The notes under the pieces are model-generated. The model did not search any database, was not told the DNA's origin, and saw only the letters and a list, made by a program, of their open reading frames with translations. DNA of 64,000 nt from Flavobacterium sp. 270 (GTDB taxonomy: Bacteria; Bacteroidota; Bacteroidia; Flavobacteriales; Flavobacteriaceae), in contig NZ_SODM01000001.1 in NCBI RefSeq assembly GCF_004368785.1, forward strand, positions 806,001 through 870,000, written 5' to 3'. Position 1 is the first letter of the stretch; every line of letters starts with the position of its first letter. Shown here one piece after another: positions 34,224 through 43,623 of the stretch. The position numbers and the translations under genes are program-made.

Positions 34224-34529
34224 ATGAAATCAATTAATAGAAAACCTTTTGAAGAAACGCAGTCTATTGACTTAACTATTGGAACTTTAGTAATCACTAC
34301 CATTTTGTTTGTGCTGTACATGGTTTCTAATGAAAGTTCTAACATTTTGGTTCTTGCTTCGCCTTTTGCAGCTTCGATGCTGTTTCTTAATGCGATAATG
34401 TTCTTTCATTTAGTAGATAACTTTATCAAACTTCCAGAACAACGAATGGATATTGGAATTAAAATCCTGATTTTACTTTCTAACATTCCTATTACTTTTT
34501 TGTATTATTCAATTGTAATGAAATTATAG
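34224..34529 (+). CDS. Small three-helix membrane protein, unknown
   Basis: 101 residues. Three hydrophobic segments are visible: TIGTLVITTILFVLYMVS, NILVLASPFAASMLFLNAIM and IKILILLSNIPITFLYYSIV. No family was recognised. It begins 4 nt after the Coq4-like gene and is probably translated from the same mRNA, so the two may work together at the membrane. Confidence 0.75.
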   Translation: MKSINRKPFEETQSIDLTIGTLVITTILFVLYMVSNESSNILVLASPFAASMLFLNAIMFFHLVDNFIKLPEQRMDIGIKILILLSNIPITFLYYSIVMKL

Positions 34530-34558
34530 ATTTAAAGTATATTAATAAACTAGTACAT

Positions 34559-34675
34559 CAATCTTGTCGTTTCGAGCGGAGTCGAGAAATCGCACTCGTA
34601 TCTCCACAATCAAAATCTAATCTTTGTCGAGCTACTTGCGGAGATTTCTCGACTCCGCTCGAAATGACAAGATTG
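34559..34675. repeat. Palindromic intergenic element, family D
   Basis: 33-nt arms (34559-34591 and 34643-34675) containing TTTCGAGCGGAGTCGAGAAA and its complement, with one mismatch across a 51-nt centre. It differs in sequence from families A, B and C. It is the longest inverted repeat in the window. Confidence 0.85.
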
Positions 34676-34698
34676 TCGACTTAGAGATTTTAAGGCAT

Positions 34699-34727
34699 AA
34701 AAAAAGCTGCAATTGCAGCTTTTTTTT
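34699..34727. terminator. Bidirectional terminator before the M28 peptidase 3' end
   Basis: The stem AAGCTGCAATTGCAGCTT is perfectly palindromic with A- and T-runs at both sides. It lies between convergent genes ending at 34529 and 34746. Confidence 0.85.
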
Positions 34728-34745
34728 ATTTTCAGGAATTGATTC

Positions 34746-36134
34746 TTAGTTTGCTTTTGGAAGTTCGATTCCGTTTTGATCAATAAGATAGATTAATGAA
34801 GTCATTGTAGCGGCTCCAAGTTCTAATTCTCTTTTATTAACTGCATCAAATTTATCATTTGCTGCGTGGTGATAATCAAAGTAACGTTGTGAATCTGGTT
34901 TTAAACCTGCTTTTACAATCGCTTTTGAGGTTAAATGACTAATGTCTGATCCTGCGTGTCCAATTGTAAAACTATGAACTAAATAAGGCTCAAAAAAATC
35001 TTTAAATCCTTGTATTTTTTTCACGTTAGCATCGTCTGCTTCTATAGAAAATCCTCTTGGAGTAAATCCGCCAGAATCGCTTTCTAAAGCAAAAATATGG
35101 TTTTCGTTATTTTTCTTAGATTCTTCTTCGTATTTAGCACCACCTTTTCCGCCGTTTTCTTCATTCATAAACAAAACAACACGAATTGTATTTTTTGGTT
35201 TGTAATTTAAGTTTTTAAGGATACGAACAACTTCCATACTTTGTACTACTCCTGCTCCATCATCCTGAGAACCATCTGCTAAATCCCAAGAATCCAAATG
35301 GCCACCAACAACCATAATATTTCCAGGATTTACTGTACCGGTTAATTCACCAATTACATTATACGATAAAACGTCTGGAAGTGTTTGACAAGATTGTTTA
35401 AAATAAAATTTTAAAGCCGGGTTTACTTTTAATGATTTACTTAATAATTCTGCTCCGTTTGTACTGATTGCAGCTGTCGGGATATATTGCTCTTTTGGAA
35501 GATCACCGTAACTCTGTGCTCCTGCATGTGGGAAATCATCTAAACGTAAGTTCATCGAACGAACAATTGTTCCTACTGCACCAAATTTTGCAGCTTCTTT
35601 TGCTCCGGCAAATCTTTGGTCAACACAGGCTCCGTAAGATACAAATGTTTCAATATTTTCTGGGTTCATTGGTCTGTTGAAGAACACAATTTTTCCTTTT
35701 ATTTTATCTCCTAATGCAGCTAAATCGCTAATTCCCTGTACTTCGATTATTTCTGCAGTAAGACCTGTTTTTGCAGTTGCTACAGATCCTCCTAAAGCGC
35801 AGATAGGCACAGCCGTTTTTTCTTTTCCATTCAAAATAAAAGCGGTTTCTTTTTCGCCGCGAACCCAATGAGGAACCATTACTTCTTGCAGATATACTTT
35901 ATCCAATCCTAAGCTTTCTAATTGTCTTTTAGTGTATTGAACTGCTTCTTCGGCAGTTGCAGAACCTGATAAACGCGCGCCAATATCGTTAGATAAATAT
36001 TCTAACCAGCTGTAGCATTTTGACTCGGTTAAAGCTTTTTTATAAAATAGTTTAATGTTTTTTTCATCATTTGACTGTGCAAAAGATGTCAATCCGTTTA
36101 AAACTAAAACAGTTAAAAGAATCGTTTTTTTCAT
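34746..36134 (-). CDS. M28-family zinc aminopeptidase/carboxypeptidase Q-like, exported
   Basis: 462 residues with a signal peptide (about 1-19, ending TSFAQ). A PA-type domain lies in the first half (GKIVFFNRPMNPENIETFVS). The metal ligands follow the M28 order: MVVGGHLDSWDLADGSQDDG, FMNEENGGKGGAKYEE, FALESDSGGFTP, and TIGHAGSDISHLT and YFDYHHAANDKFDAVN. It is likely periplasmic, trimming peptides. It has its own transcription unit, with no visible link to the neighbouring carbohydrate locus. Confidence 0.93.
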   Translation of the reverse strand: MKKTILLTVLVLNGLTSFAQSNDEKNIKLFYKKALTESKCYSWLEYLSNDIGARLSGSATAEEAVQYTKRQLESLGLDKVYLQEVMVPHWVRGEKETAFILNGKEKTAVPICALGGSVATAKTGLTAEIIEVQGISDLAALGDKIKGKIVFFNRPMNPENIETFVSYGACVDQRFAGAKEAAKFGAVGTIVRSMNLRLDDFPHAGAQSYGDLPKEQYIPTAAISTNGAELLSKSLKVNPALKFYFKQSCQTLPDVLSYNVIGELTGTVNPGNIMVVGGHLDSWDLADGSQDDGAGVVQSMEVVRILKNLNYKPKNTIRVVLFMNEENGGKGGAKYEEESKKNNENHIFALESDSGGFTPRGFSIEADDANVKKIQGFKDFFEPYLVHSFTIGHAGSDISHLTSKAIVKAGLKPDSQRYFDYHHAANDKFDAVNKRELELGAATMTSLIYLIDQNGIELPKAN

Positions 36135-36240
36135 GGTTTTTATAGCATTTTTGGGTTATTGCTTACTTTTTTTGTAAGCAAGACAAAGGAACAAAATTCC
36201 TTACAATTCAGACCCCTTTTCTTAAACCAATTCTCAAAAA

Positions 36241-36285
36241 AAAACCTCAAATAACAAATTTTTAGTTTGTTGTTTGAGGTTTTTA
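36241..36285 (-). terminator. Terminator of the GH43 unit
   Basis: Imperfect 17-bp stem (AAACCTCAAATAACAAA with TTTGTTGTTTGAGGTTT) 19 nt past the GH43 stop, with A-rich left flank reading as T on the minus strand. Confidence 0.75.
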
Positions 36286-36303
36286 AATTTCAATAAAAGA
36301 AAA

Positions 36304-38229
36304 TTATTTTACTTCTATAATCTTATTTTTTGTTCCAATTCCATTTTCGTTAAAAGGTTCAATTGTAAAGTAATATTTTGTTCCTTTATCCAAACCTCTA
36401 AAATCATAAGACTCATCTCCATAAACCATTATGCTATTGTATAGTTTATCTGGAGAAATTCCGTAATAAATATTATAACCAATGGCATCTGCCTGTTTTT
36501 TCCACGAAATCATCGCGTTTCTGGAATCAGCTGCATTTCTATTCACTTTAAAATTAGAAACCGTTTTTGGTTTATCTGCTAATCCATTTCCAAAAACTCT
36601 AAAATCAGAAACAGCAAACAGTCCGGAAGCATTATGAATGTTCACCATTTTGATATAACGCGCTTTGATTGCTTTTGACAATTCAACATAATCATGCGGA
36701 ACATCTTTATCATTATTGGATTTATCAACCACTAATGTCCAGTTTTGGGCATCATCAGACATAAAGATTTTATATTGATAATAAATGTCCATCGCTTTAT
36801 TGTACTGTGTTGCTTTATGATCTGCATAATTGATTTGCAAAGCATTAATTTCCATTTTTCTTCCTAAATCAAGTTGTAACCATTCGCCAGAATCGCTTGT
36901 TTTTGCCGACCAATAACTTTGAATGTTTTCATCGGTAAGATTTTCCGGGCCGTAGCAAAACTTTTCATATACTTTTTTACCCCCGTTATCTACTCGGTGC
37001 GTTTCTACTTCCATGCAATCTTCAGAAGAAGAAACGGTTACCGGTTTTTTATACGAAAGCAACATCCATCCAGAAGAAGCTCCTTTCGTCTGATCGCGCT
37101 GACTTGTTGGCAACACAATCGGGAAATCGCCGTAAGAAGTAATAGAATACATTACATCATCTTTATCAAATCCGGCAGGAAACATATCAACACGACGCTC
37201 AAAACGGTCTTTTATAGAAATTTTGCAAGTTCCTGTATTCCAGTAATTTCCAAAATTATCGGCAAAAGTATTTCCGTGTCCGGCTCCTATTACAAAACCT
37301 CCAGGTTTATAAGACATCGGATTGTGTTTTTGGTAAGTAAATGGTCCAAGCGGGTTGTCTCCAACATGCACACCATTTGCATAACCTTTAAACTCGGTTG
37401 CCGGCGCTCCGTACTGCATATAATATTTTCCGTTGTGTTTGGTCATCCATGCGCCTTCAATAAAATTTCCCCACGGTGCAGGTTCCATATCATTGTTTGG
37501 ACCAAAACGCTCCCAGCCATGCGAGGCAGGATCTAAATTAACAACGGCTTTTGCTTGTCCGTAAGGCTTTTGAATATCTTCTACTTCTGTTGCTGCATAA
37601 AGCGGTGCGTAATCTGCTTGATTTCCTTTTGGAAGCCAAGTATTGTAATCTACCTCAACGCCTACAAGCGGCAGTTTTCCGCTTGAACCGTAGTACATAT
37701 ATACTTTTTTATCATCATCCTGAAAAATTGCAGGATCCCATGTTGGCAGCATTGCTCTATTTACATGTCTTGTCCATCTTCCTGATTTTGGATCTGCAGA
37801 TTTCCAAACCGGGTGATCTTTTTGCCAAGTCGAACCTACATAAAATAGCGTATCGTTTACTACCCAAGCAGCAGGCGCACATTGATCATCGTCACCGGGA
37901 TTTCTTTGGAAACTTCCGTAAACAAAGTTCCAATCTGACATGTCTTTGCTCCAGAAAAATCCTGCCTGATTGGTGGCAAATAAATAGTAATCTCCTTTGT
38001 AGGTAATAATTACGGGATCTGCACTCGAACGACGCGATTCTGGAATACCGTTGTGATTTTTGGTTGTAAAATTGTACCCAATATTTATAGGATTACAATA
38101 AGTTGTCGCCGGTCTATTGGGATCGAACCATTCTGTTTTTCCGGCAGTTTTTTGCGCCGAAATAGTAGTGTTAAAGCCAATCAAAAGCAACAAAATTCCT
38201 TTTGAAAGCATTAAAAATGTATTTTTCAT
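36304..38229 (-). CDS. GH43 glycoside hydrolase with F5/8 type C and fibronectin III domains
   Basis: 641 residues, signal peptide about 1-26. The five-bladed propeller (about 35-390) carries the family 43 acids: SSADPVIITYKGDYYLFAT (base Asp), PTWDPAIFQDDDKKVYMYY (pKa-tuning Asp) and NFIEGAWMTKHNGKYYMQYG (acid Glu). Residues about 410-545 form an F5/8 type C (discoidin-like) domain (ENLTDENIQSYWSAKTSDSG, GEWLQLDLGRKMEINALQI, ARYIKMVNIHNASGLFAVSD). The last 90 residues form a fibronectin type III domain. Such enzymes usually cleave arabinose- or xylose-containing, sometimes galactan, polymers. The gene follows the phosphodiesterase gene and ends the carbohydrate locus. Confidence 0.92.
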   Translation of the reverse strand: MKNTFLMLSKGILLLLIGFNTTISAQKTAGKTEWFDPNRPATTYCNPINIGYNFTTKNHNGIPESRRSSADPVIITYKGDYYLFATNQAGFFWSKDMSDWNFVYGSFQRNPGDDDQCAPAAWVVNDTLFYVGSTWQKDHPVWKSADPKSGRWTRHVNRAMLPTWDPAIFQDDDKKVYMYYGSSGKLPLVGVEVDYNTWLPKGNQADYAPLYAATEVEDIQKPYGQAKAVVNLDPASHGWERFGPNNDMEPAPWGNFIEGAWMTKHNGKYYMQYGAPATEFKGYANGVHVGDNPLGPFTYQKHNPMSYKPGGFVIGAGHGNTFADNFGNYWNTGTCKISIKDRFERRVDMFPAGFDKDDVMYSITSYGDFPIVLPTSQRDQTKGASSGWMLLSYKKPVTVSSSEDCMEVETHRVDNGGKKVYEKFCYGPENLTDENIQSYWSAKTSDSGEWLQLDLGRKMEINALQINYADHKATQYNKAMDIYYQYKIFMSDDAQNWTLVVDKSNNDKDVPHDYVELSKAIKARYIKMVNIHNASGLFAVSDFRVFGNGLADKPKTVSNFKVNRNAADSRNAMISWKKQADAIGYNIYYGISPDKLYNSIMVYGDESYDFRGLDKGTKYYFTIEPFNENGIGTKNKIIEVK

Positions 38230-38292
38230 TATCTAATTTTTTATGATTACCAAAAGCTTTAATAGTATTAAGAGAATTAAGGCTGTCATAGG

Positions 38293-39072
38293 TTAATTTT
38301 TATTCTTCAGTTTTTGTTCCAGAAGTTCAGGTTCGTTTGTGGTTATGTAATTGAATTTATTAGCAATAATCCAATCCATATCAGCAGCTTCATTTACTGT
38401 CCAGGCGTTTAGAATAATTTTATTGTCTTTTGCTTCTTTTATCCATTCCGGATGTTTTTTGAAAACCGAAAAATGATAATCAACTCCAGAAATATTATCT
38501 AGTTTTACTTCTTTTGGAGATTTATTTCCTTCTAAATACTGCAAAACGACTTTATTATCTACTAGTCTTATTTGTTTTAGAATGTCATAATCAAAACTAA
38601 TGTAGATGGTATTTTTTTCTGCTTTAAGCCTTTTTACAGTTTCAACCGTTTTCAAGGCCGTATTTTTTCCTCGCTCTTTACTGATTTCTGATGGTTTTAT
38701 TTCGCAGACCAAAAGTGTATGTTTATTATTTCTCTCTCCTTCAGAAATGTATTCGTATAAAGTCGGCAGTTTCTCTCCGTTTGAAAGTTTAAATTTCTGC
38801 AAGTCAGCATAATTGGTTTCTTCAATCAGCATTTTATTATAATGCGCATCGTGATTTATTACAAGCGAATCATCGGCTGTCATCCAGACATCAAACTCTG
38901 AACCTGCATTTTTCATATCAATTGCGTGTCTAAGCGATGCAATTGAGTTTTCCGGAAGGTTGTTTTTTTTCCATGCGCCGCGATGAGCAACGATACCCGT
39001 TTTTTCGACATTACAGGATGAAAAAATAATCAATATCAAAAGATTAACTGAAAGTATTTTAAAAGTATTCAT
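38293..39072 (-). CDS. Glycerophosphodiester phosphodiesterase lipoprotein
   Basis: Hydrolyses glycerophosphodiesters to glycerol-3-phosphate and an alcohol. 259 residues, with a lipobox (LIIFSSC, Cys20), so it is membrane-anchored. The GDPD signature is GIVAHRGAWKKNNLPENSIA, with metal and catalytic residues in NAGSEFDVWMTADDSLVINH and LLVCEIKPSE. The barrel ends with NAWTVNEAADMDWIIANKFN and YITTNEPELL. It lies next to a beta-1,2-glucan-type utilization locus but is separated from GH3 by a terminator. A role in removing phosphoglycerol from substituted glucans is a hypothesis from context only. Confidence 0.93.
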   Translation of the reverse strand: MNTFKILSVNLLILIIFSSCNVEKTGIVAHRGAWKKNNLPENSIASLRHAIDMKNAGSEFDVWMTADDSLVINHDAHYNKMLIEETNYADLQKFKLSNGEKLPTLYEYISEGERNNKHTLLVCEIKPSEISKERGKNTALKTVETVKRLKAEKNTIYISFDYDILKQIRLVDNKVVLQYLEGNKSPKEVKLDNISGVDYHFSVFKKHPEWIKEAKDNKIILNAWTVNEAADMDWIIANKFNYITTNEPELLEQKLKNKN

Positions 39073-39138
39073 TGTATAATAAGTTTAAATTCTATTTATC
39101 AGAAGAAAAATAATTCTTCTTTTACTTGTTTTTCTTTT

Positions 39139-39172
39139 AAAAAAAAGCCCTTCGCTAACCAAACGAAGGGCC
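39139..39172 (-). terminator. Terminator of the susC-susD-GH144-esterase-GH3 operon
   Basis: The stem GCCCTTCG / CGAAGGGC has an A-run on the left (T on the minus strand), 22 nt past the GH3 stop and before the phosphodiesterase gene. Confidence 0.85.
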
Positions 39173-39193
39173 GATCAATAATAAATAAACCAA

Positions 39194-41494
39194 CTATTTA
39201 GTTAACTCGAAACTAACTTTCTTATCTGCGTTTGAATTTGTTCCAACAAAAACATCAAACTTTCCAGGTTCTGCTATAAACTGTAAATCAGAATTATAGA
39301 ATTTTAAATCTTCTACTGTGATATCAAAACTCACCGTTTGTTTTTCGCCTTTTTTAAGCGTTATTTTTTGAAATCCTTTTAGTTCTCTAACCGGTCTTGT
39401 TACCGATCCAACTAAATCTCTAATGTATAATTGAACTGTTTCTTTTCCGTCAAAATTTCCTGTATTCGTAACGTCAACAGAAACGGTTACTTTTCCTGTA
39501 AAGTTCATTTTATCTGATGAAATTTTCACATTTGAATAATCAAAAGTGGTATAACTTAAACCAAATCCAAATGGAAATAATGGCTCGTTTCTTTCGTCAA
39601 TATAATTTGATCTGAATTTTTCAAATTTTCCTTCTGTGTTAGAAAGTGGTCTTCCTGTATTTTTGTGTGCATAATAAATTGGCACTTGTCCTACGCTTCT
39701 TGGAAAAGTTGTTGTTAATTTTCCTGAAGGATTAACGTCTCCAAATAAAACATCTGCAATTGCATATCCAGCTTCTGTTCCTGCAAACCAAGCATTTAAA
39801 ATTGCTGGAACTGTTGCTTCTTCTTCATTTATTACTAAAGGACGACCGTCAAATAATACTAAAACAACTGGTTTTCCTGTTTTAATTAAAGCTTGCAATA
39901 AGTCTTTTTGTGCTTGTGGAATTTCTAATTTTGTACGGCTGCTAGATTCTCCGCTCATTTCTGCAGATTCTCCAAGTGCAGCAACAATTACATCAGATTG
40001 ATTCGCCACTTTTAAAGCTTCTGCTAATAATTCTTCTTTAGAACGTCCGTCGCGGTGTAAGGTTTTACCAAACATTGTTGCGTTCGTTTCAAAAGTTTCA
40101 TCGTAATCTAAGTTGCTTCCTTTTGCATATAAAACTTTAGTATCTTTTCCTCCTACTTCTTTGATTCCTGCTAACAATGAAATTGCATTTTCCATTCTTG
40201 TAGCAACACTCCAAGTTCCCGGCATATTTTCTTTTGCATCTGCCAATGGTCCGATAAGTGCAATAGTTCCCGATTTTTTAAGCGGTAATACGTGGTTTTG
40301 ATTTTTCAATAAAACCAAAGACTGCGATGCGATTTGGCGTGCTTCTTTTCTGCTTGCTGTTGTAAAAATTTCAGTTTTTGCTCTTTTTTCGTCGCAATAT
40401 TTGTATGGATCTTCAAATAAACCTAAATCATATTTTGCTTCTAAAATTAATCGTACAGCATTATCGATTGTTTGGATAGTTACTCTTTTTTCGTCTAAAG
40501 ATTTTTTCAATGTTGTTAAAAAACCTTCTCCAACCATATCCATCTCTACACCAGCGTTTAATGCTAAAGCAGAAACGTCTTGTAAGTTACCCATTCCGTG
40601 TTCGATCATTTCAGGGATTCCTGTAAAATCGGTTACTACGAAACCTTTAAAACCCCATTGTTTTCTTAAAACATCGGTCATTAACCATTTGTTTCCAGTT
40701 GCAGGAATTCCGTCGATTTCATTAAAAGATGCCATTGCAGAACCTACACCTGCATCTACAGCCGCTTTGTAAGGCGGAAAATAATCATTAAACATTCTGA
40801 TGTGACTCATATCTACAGTGTTATAATCACGTCCTGCTTCTGGAGCACCGTATAAAGCAAAGTGTTTTACACAAGATAAAATAGAGTTGTTTTTAGACAA
40901 ATCATGCTGTTGGTATCCATTTACCATTGCTTTTGCAATTTGGCTTCCTAAATACGGATCTTCTCCTGAACCTTCAGAAACTCTTCCCCAACGTGGATCA
41001 CGAGAAATATCTACCATTGGCGAAAATGTCCAGTTGATACCGTCTGCACTTGCTTCCTGAGCAGCAATCTGAGCACTTCTTTCGATTAAACCCATATCCC
41101 AGGTACAAGATAATCCTAACGGAATTGGGAATGTTGTTTCGTAACCGTGAATAACGTCCATTCCAAAAAGCAACGGAATTTTTAAACGGCTTTGTTCAAC
41201 AGCTATTTTTTGTACTTCTTTAATTTTTTGAACTGATTTAATGTTGAACAAACCTCCCACTTTACCTTCAGCAATATTTTTTGCTACATTTGAGCTGTTC
41301 GCTTGACCTGTAGTAATATCTCCTGATGTCGGCAAGTTTAACTGACCCAATTTCTCGTCTAAAGTCATTTTTGAAATTAACTCTGCTACAAATTCAGACT
41401 TTGGTTTAATTTTCACTGTAGTTTTAGTGTTCTTCTTTTGAGCATAACCCAAAACAGCACATCCTAAAAAAAGTAAGACTAATTTGTTTTTCAT
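39194..41494 (-). CDS. Family 3 beta-glucosidase
   Basis: Cleaves terminal beta-glucose; cytoplasmic membrane or periplasm. I take the ATG at 41494, which gives the signal peptide MKNKLVLLFLGCAVLGYAQ and 766 residues; a longer upstream reading overlaps the esterase gene and has no signal. N-terminal domain: KMTLDEKLGQLNLPTSGD, PLLFGMDVIHGYETTFPIPL, SRDPRWGRVSEGSGEDPYLG, and the nucleophile Asp in GFKGFVVTDFTGIPE. The C-terminal domain has GESAEMSGESSSRTKLEIPQ and LFPFGFGLSYTTFDYSN, followed by an Fn3-like domain. The order after GH144 suggests action on beta-1,2-linked oligosaccharides, as known for some Bacteroides GH3 enzymes; the linkage is inferred. Confidence 0.95.
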   Translation of the reverse strand: MKNKLVLLFLGCAVLGYAQKKNTKTTVKIKPKSEFVAELISKMTLDEKLGQLNLPTSGDITTGQANSSNVAKNIAEGKVGGLFNIKSVQKIKEVQKIAVEQSRLKIPLLFGMDVIHGYETTFPIPLGLSCTWDMGLIERSAQIAAQEASADGINWTFSPMVDISRDPRWGRVSEGSGEDPYLGSQIAKAMVNGYQQHDLSKNNSILSCVKHFALYGAPEAGRDYNTVDMSHIRMFNDYFPPYKAAVDAGVGSAMASFNEIDGIPATGNKWLMTDVLRKQWGFKGFVVTDFTGIPEMIEHGMGNLQDVSALALNAGVEMDMVGEGFLTTLKKSLDEKRVTIQTIDNAVRLILEAKYDLGLFEDPYKYCDEKRAKTEIFTTASRKEARQIASQSLVLLKNQNHVLPLKKSGTIALIGPLADAKENMPGTWSVATRMENAISLLAGIKEVGGKDTKVLYAKGSNLDYDETFETNATMFGKTLHRDGRSKEELLAEALKVANQSDVIVAALGESAEMSGESSSRTKLEIPQAQKDLLQALIKTGKPVVLVLFDGRPLVINEEEATVPAILNAWFAGTEAGYAIADVLFGDVNPSGKLTTTFPRSVGQVPIYYAHKNTGRPLSNTEGKFEKFRSNYIDERNEPLFPFGFGLSYTTFDYSNVKISSDKMNFTGKVTVSVDVTNTGNFDGKETVQLYIRDLVGSVTRPVRELKGFQKITLKKGEKQTVSFDITVEDLKFYNSDLQFIAEPGKFDVFVGTNSNADKKVSFELTK

Positions 41495-41504
41495 TCTATT
41501 ATAT

Positions 41505-42218
41505 TTATTTGTTCGTATTTGTTTTTTTCTGCTTAAACATCCAGTCATAAATAGCCTGATTGTCATAAACCCTTGTCCAGCTGTCGTGGCCGGCATCATC
41601 AAAAATAGTCAATTGCACATCTTTGGCATTGCACTTTTTTAGCTCTTTGTAAACGGTTATTGCATAATCTACTTTTACAACATCATCCATTAATCCGTGA
41701 TAAATTCTGGTTGGAATATTGGCTATTTTACAAACTTCTTCTAACTGAATTAAATCAACAAAGCCAGCGACAGGTACGTTTGCGGCAAATAGATCGGGAT
41801 GTGCAAAAGCCAAATTCCATGATGCCCAGCCTCCTGAGCTCAAACCAGTAACATATATTCTTTCTGAATCTATTTTATTTTCTTTTTGAATTTTCAAAAT
41901 CAATTGATAAATGGATTCTGTATCCCAATTTTCATCTTCTTTGCATTGAGGAGCGAGAACATAAGCGTCTAATTCGTGGCTTTTTAAATACTTTAATGGG
42001 CCATGAATTTTGACTTTTTCAATGTCGGTTCCTTTTTCTCCATCACCAGAAATAAAAACTATTAATGGCTTTTTATCTTTTGTATTTGCTGGTTTGTACA
42101 GCGCGTAACCTAATTCGTAATTGGTTACTACGACTGTTTTTAGTTTTCCAGTTGTTTCGCTTTGCGCAAAACCAAATGCCGAAAATAATAGTATCAATAA
42201 TGTTATTTTATATTTCAT
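41505..42218 (-). CDS. Exported alpha/beta-hydrolase esterase of the carbohydrate locus
   Basis: 237 residues, signal peptide about 1-18 (ending FGFAQ). The nucleophile elbow is RIYVTGLSSGGWASWNLAFA (Ser in G-L-S-S-G), an acid residue lies in IYHGLMDDVVKVDYAI and the catalytic His in FDDAGHDSWTRVYDN. It resembles feruloyl/acetyl-type and dienelactone-hydrolase-like esterases (CE1-like). It lies 10 nt from both GH144 and GH3 genes, in one operon, so it probably removes an ester decoration from the same glucan. Its substrate is unknown; a succinyl group is one possibility. Confidence 0.88.
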   Translation of the reverse strand: MKYKITLLILLFSAFGFAQSETTGKLKTVVVTNYELGYALYKPANTKDKKPLIVFISGDGEKGTDIEKVKIHGPLKYLKSHELDAYVLAPQCKEDENWDTESIYQLILKIQKENKIDSERIYVTGLSSGGWASWNLAFAHPDLFAANVPVAGFVDLIQLEEVCKIANIPTRIYHGLMDDVVKVDYAITVYKELKKCNAKDVQLTIFDDAGHDSWTRVYDNQAIYDWMFKQKKTNTNK

Positions 42219-42228
42219 TTAATGGCTT

Positions 42229-43593
42229 TTAGATTCCGTATTTATTTGATTTAAATCCAAGTTTTGTTAAACCTTGTTTTACTTCCGGAGCATTCATAAA
42301 TAATTTCCACAATAAGCCTGAACGGTAATTTTCGATCATTACTACTTCTGGTCCTTGATCTATTGCTAAATATCTTTTTGCTGTCCAGTTATTTTCTAAA
42401 CTTACTGCGTCATAAAAGCCTGCAGTTCCCCAAGTTTCACTTTTATGATTTTCGTATAAATTGCGTATCACGGCAATTGATTCTTTTGGCGTATAAACTA
42501 TTGAACTGATTGCTCCTGTTGGCGAAATAACGCCTTTGTCATTACTTGGCATGTGTGCATCATAACCTATTGATCCGTCAGGGTTTCTAGAATATGAGGC
42601 CGTTAATCCCCAATAATCTGCTCCGTAATATTTGAACTTTTTAGGGTTTTCGATACAATATTTATAATCGATTTCAACTTGATTTTTATTTAAATCCCAG
42701 TAGTTAGCATATTTATCGCTTAACTGATTTGGATCTAATCCAACATAAGAGTAATGCGCCCAGAATAATGGCCCTCCAAATTCTGCAGCACCATTGTGTT
42801 TTAGAATTAACGGAAGATTATATTTGGTATTAGAAGAAACAATAGCACCGTTTCTTGCCCAGCCTTCATGATATACTTTTGGATCTATCGAATGTGTTGG
42901 CGAAGATGCAGCCATGATATACGTAATTAAACATTCGTTGTATCCTTCTAGCGGAAAATTCATCTGCCAATCATAAGTTGGTGACCAATGCCAATACAAT
43001 ACATTTTTATTGTTGGTAAACCATTGCCATTCTACACCTTTCCAAAGTGCATCGTATTTTGCTGCTACAGCTTTCTCCTTTTCATTACCTGTTTTTAAAT
43101 ACTCACGAACAGTAATTATTCCTGAAATTAAAAATGATGTTTCGACTAAGTCTCCTCCATTATCTTTAGTCCCAAATGGTTTTACTTTTCCGGTATTTCC
43201 ATCAATCCAGTGTGACCATGCTCCGTGAAAACGATCTGCTTTTGCAAGGAAATCAGCAATTTTATCTAATCTTTTTACTCCTTCTTCTTTTGTAACATAT
43301 CCTCTGTCTATTCCAGATACAATTGCCATTAGTCCAAAACCTGAACCTCCGGTTGTAACTATATGTTTATCATTATCAGGGTAATTTCCGTCGGGATGAA
43401 AACGTTCTCTTGCTAAACCAGAATTTGGCTCTGCATAATCCCAAAAATATTTGAATGTTTGTTTTTGAACAGCGTCTAATAACTGATCGTCTGATAGTTT
43501 CTCTACAGAAGTGGTATTACTTTCTTTTTTATCCGAATGAACTCCGCAACTAAAAAAAGTTAGCGATAGTAATAGGAGTGAAAATCTAATCAT
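42229..43593 (-). CDS. GH144-type beta-1,2-glucanase (glucoamylase-family domain) lipoprotein
   Basis: 454 residues. The lipobox TFFSC puts the lipidated Cys at 16. The catalytic (alpha/alpha)6 barrel carries the PF10091-type sequences QKQTFKYFWDYAEPNSGLAR, TGGSGFGLMAIVSGIDRGYV, FHGAWSHWIDGNTGKVKPFG, KDNGGDLVETSFLISGIITV, YNECLITYIMAASSPTHSID, GPLFWAHYSYVGLDPNQLSD and GTAGFYDAVSLENNW. Characterised members of this family act on beta-1,2-glucan and sophoro-oligosaccharides. It is the first enzyme after susD, following an intercistronic hairpin. I did not resolve the catalytic residues, so family 144 is inferred from overall sequence. Confidence 0.88.
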   Translation of the reverse strand: MIRFSLLLLSLTFFSCGVHSDKKESNTTSVEKLSDDQLLDAVQKQTFKYFWDYAEPNSGLARERFHPDGNYPDNDKHIVTTGGSGFGLMAIVSGIDRGYVTKEEGVKRLDKIADFLAKADRFHGAWSHWIDGNTGKVKPFGTKDNGGDLVETSFLISGIITVREYLKTGNEKEKAVAAKYDALWKGVEWQWFTNNKNVLYWHWSPTYDWQMNFPLEGYNECLITYIMAASSPTHSIDPKVYHEGWARNGAIVSSNTKYNLPLILKHNGAAEFGGPLFWAHYSYVGLDPNQLSDKYANYWDLNKNQVEIDYKYCIENPKKFKYYGADYWGLTASYSRNPDGSIGYDAHMPSNDKGVISPTGAISSIVYTPKESIAVIRNLYENHKSETWGTAGFYDAVSLENNWTAKRYLAIDQGPEVVMIENYRSGLLWKLFMNAPEVKQGLTKLGFKSNKYGI

Positions 43594-43623
43594 TTCTAAA
43601 GTTTAATTTTAATATGGTAAATA

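Noticed and set aside
36919..38006. Plus-strand ORFs of 205 and 151 residues opposite GH43
   Set aside because: They lie antisense to a well-supported GH43 gene and have no family features.
41495..41602. Longer N-terminus for the GH3 gene
   Set aside because: It runs into the esterase coding region, has no signal peptide, and the ATG at 41494 gives one.
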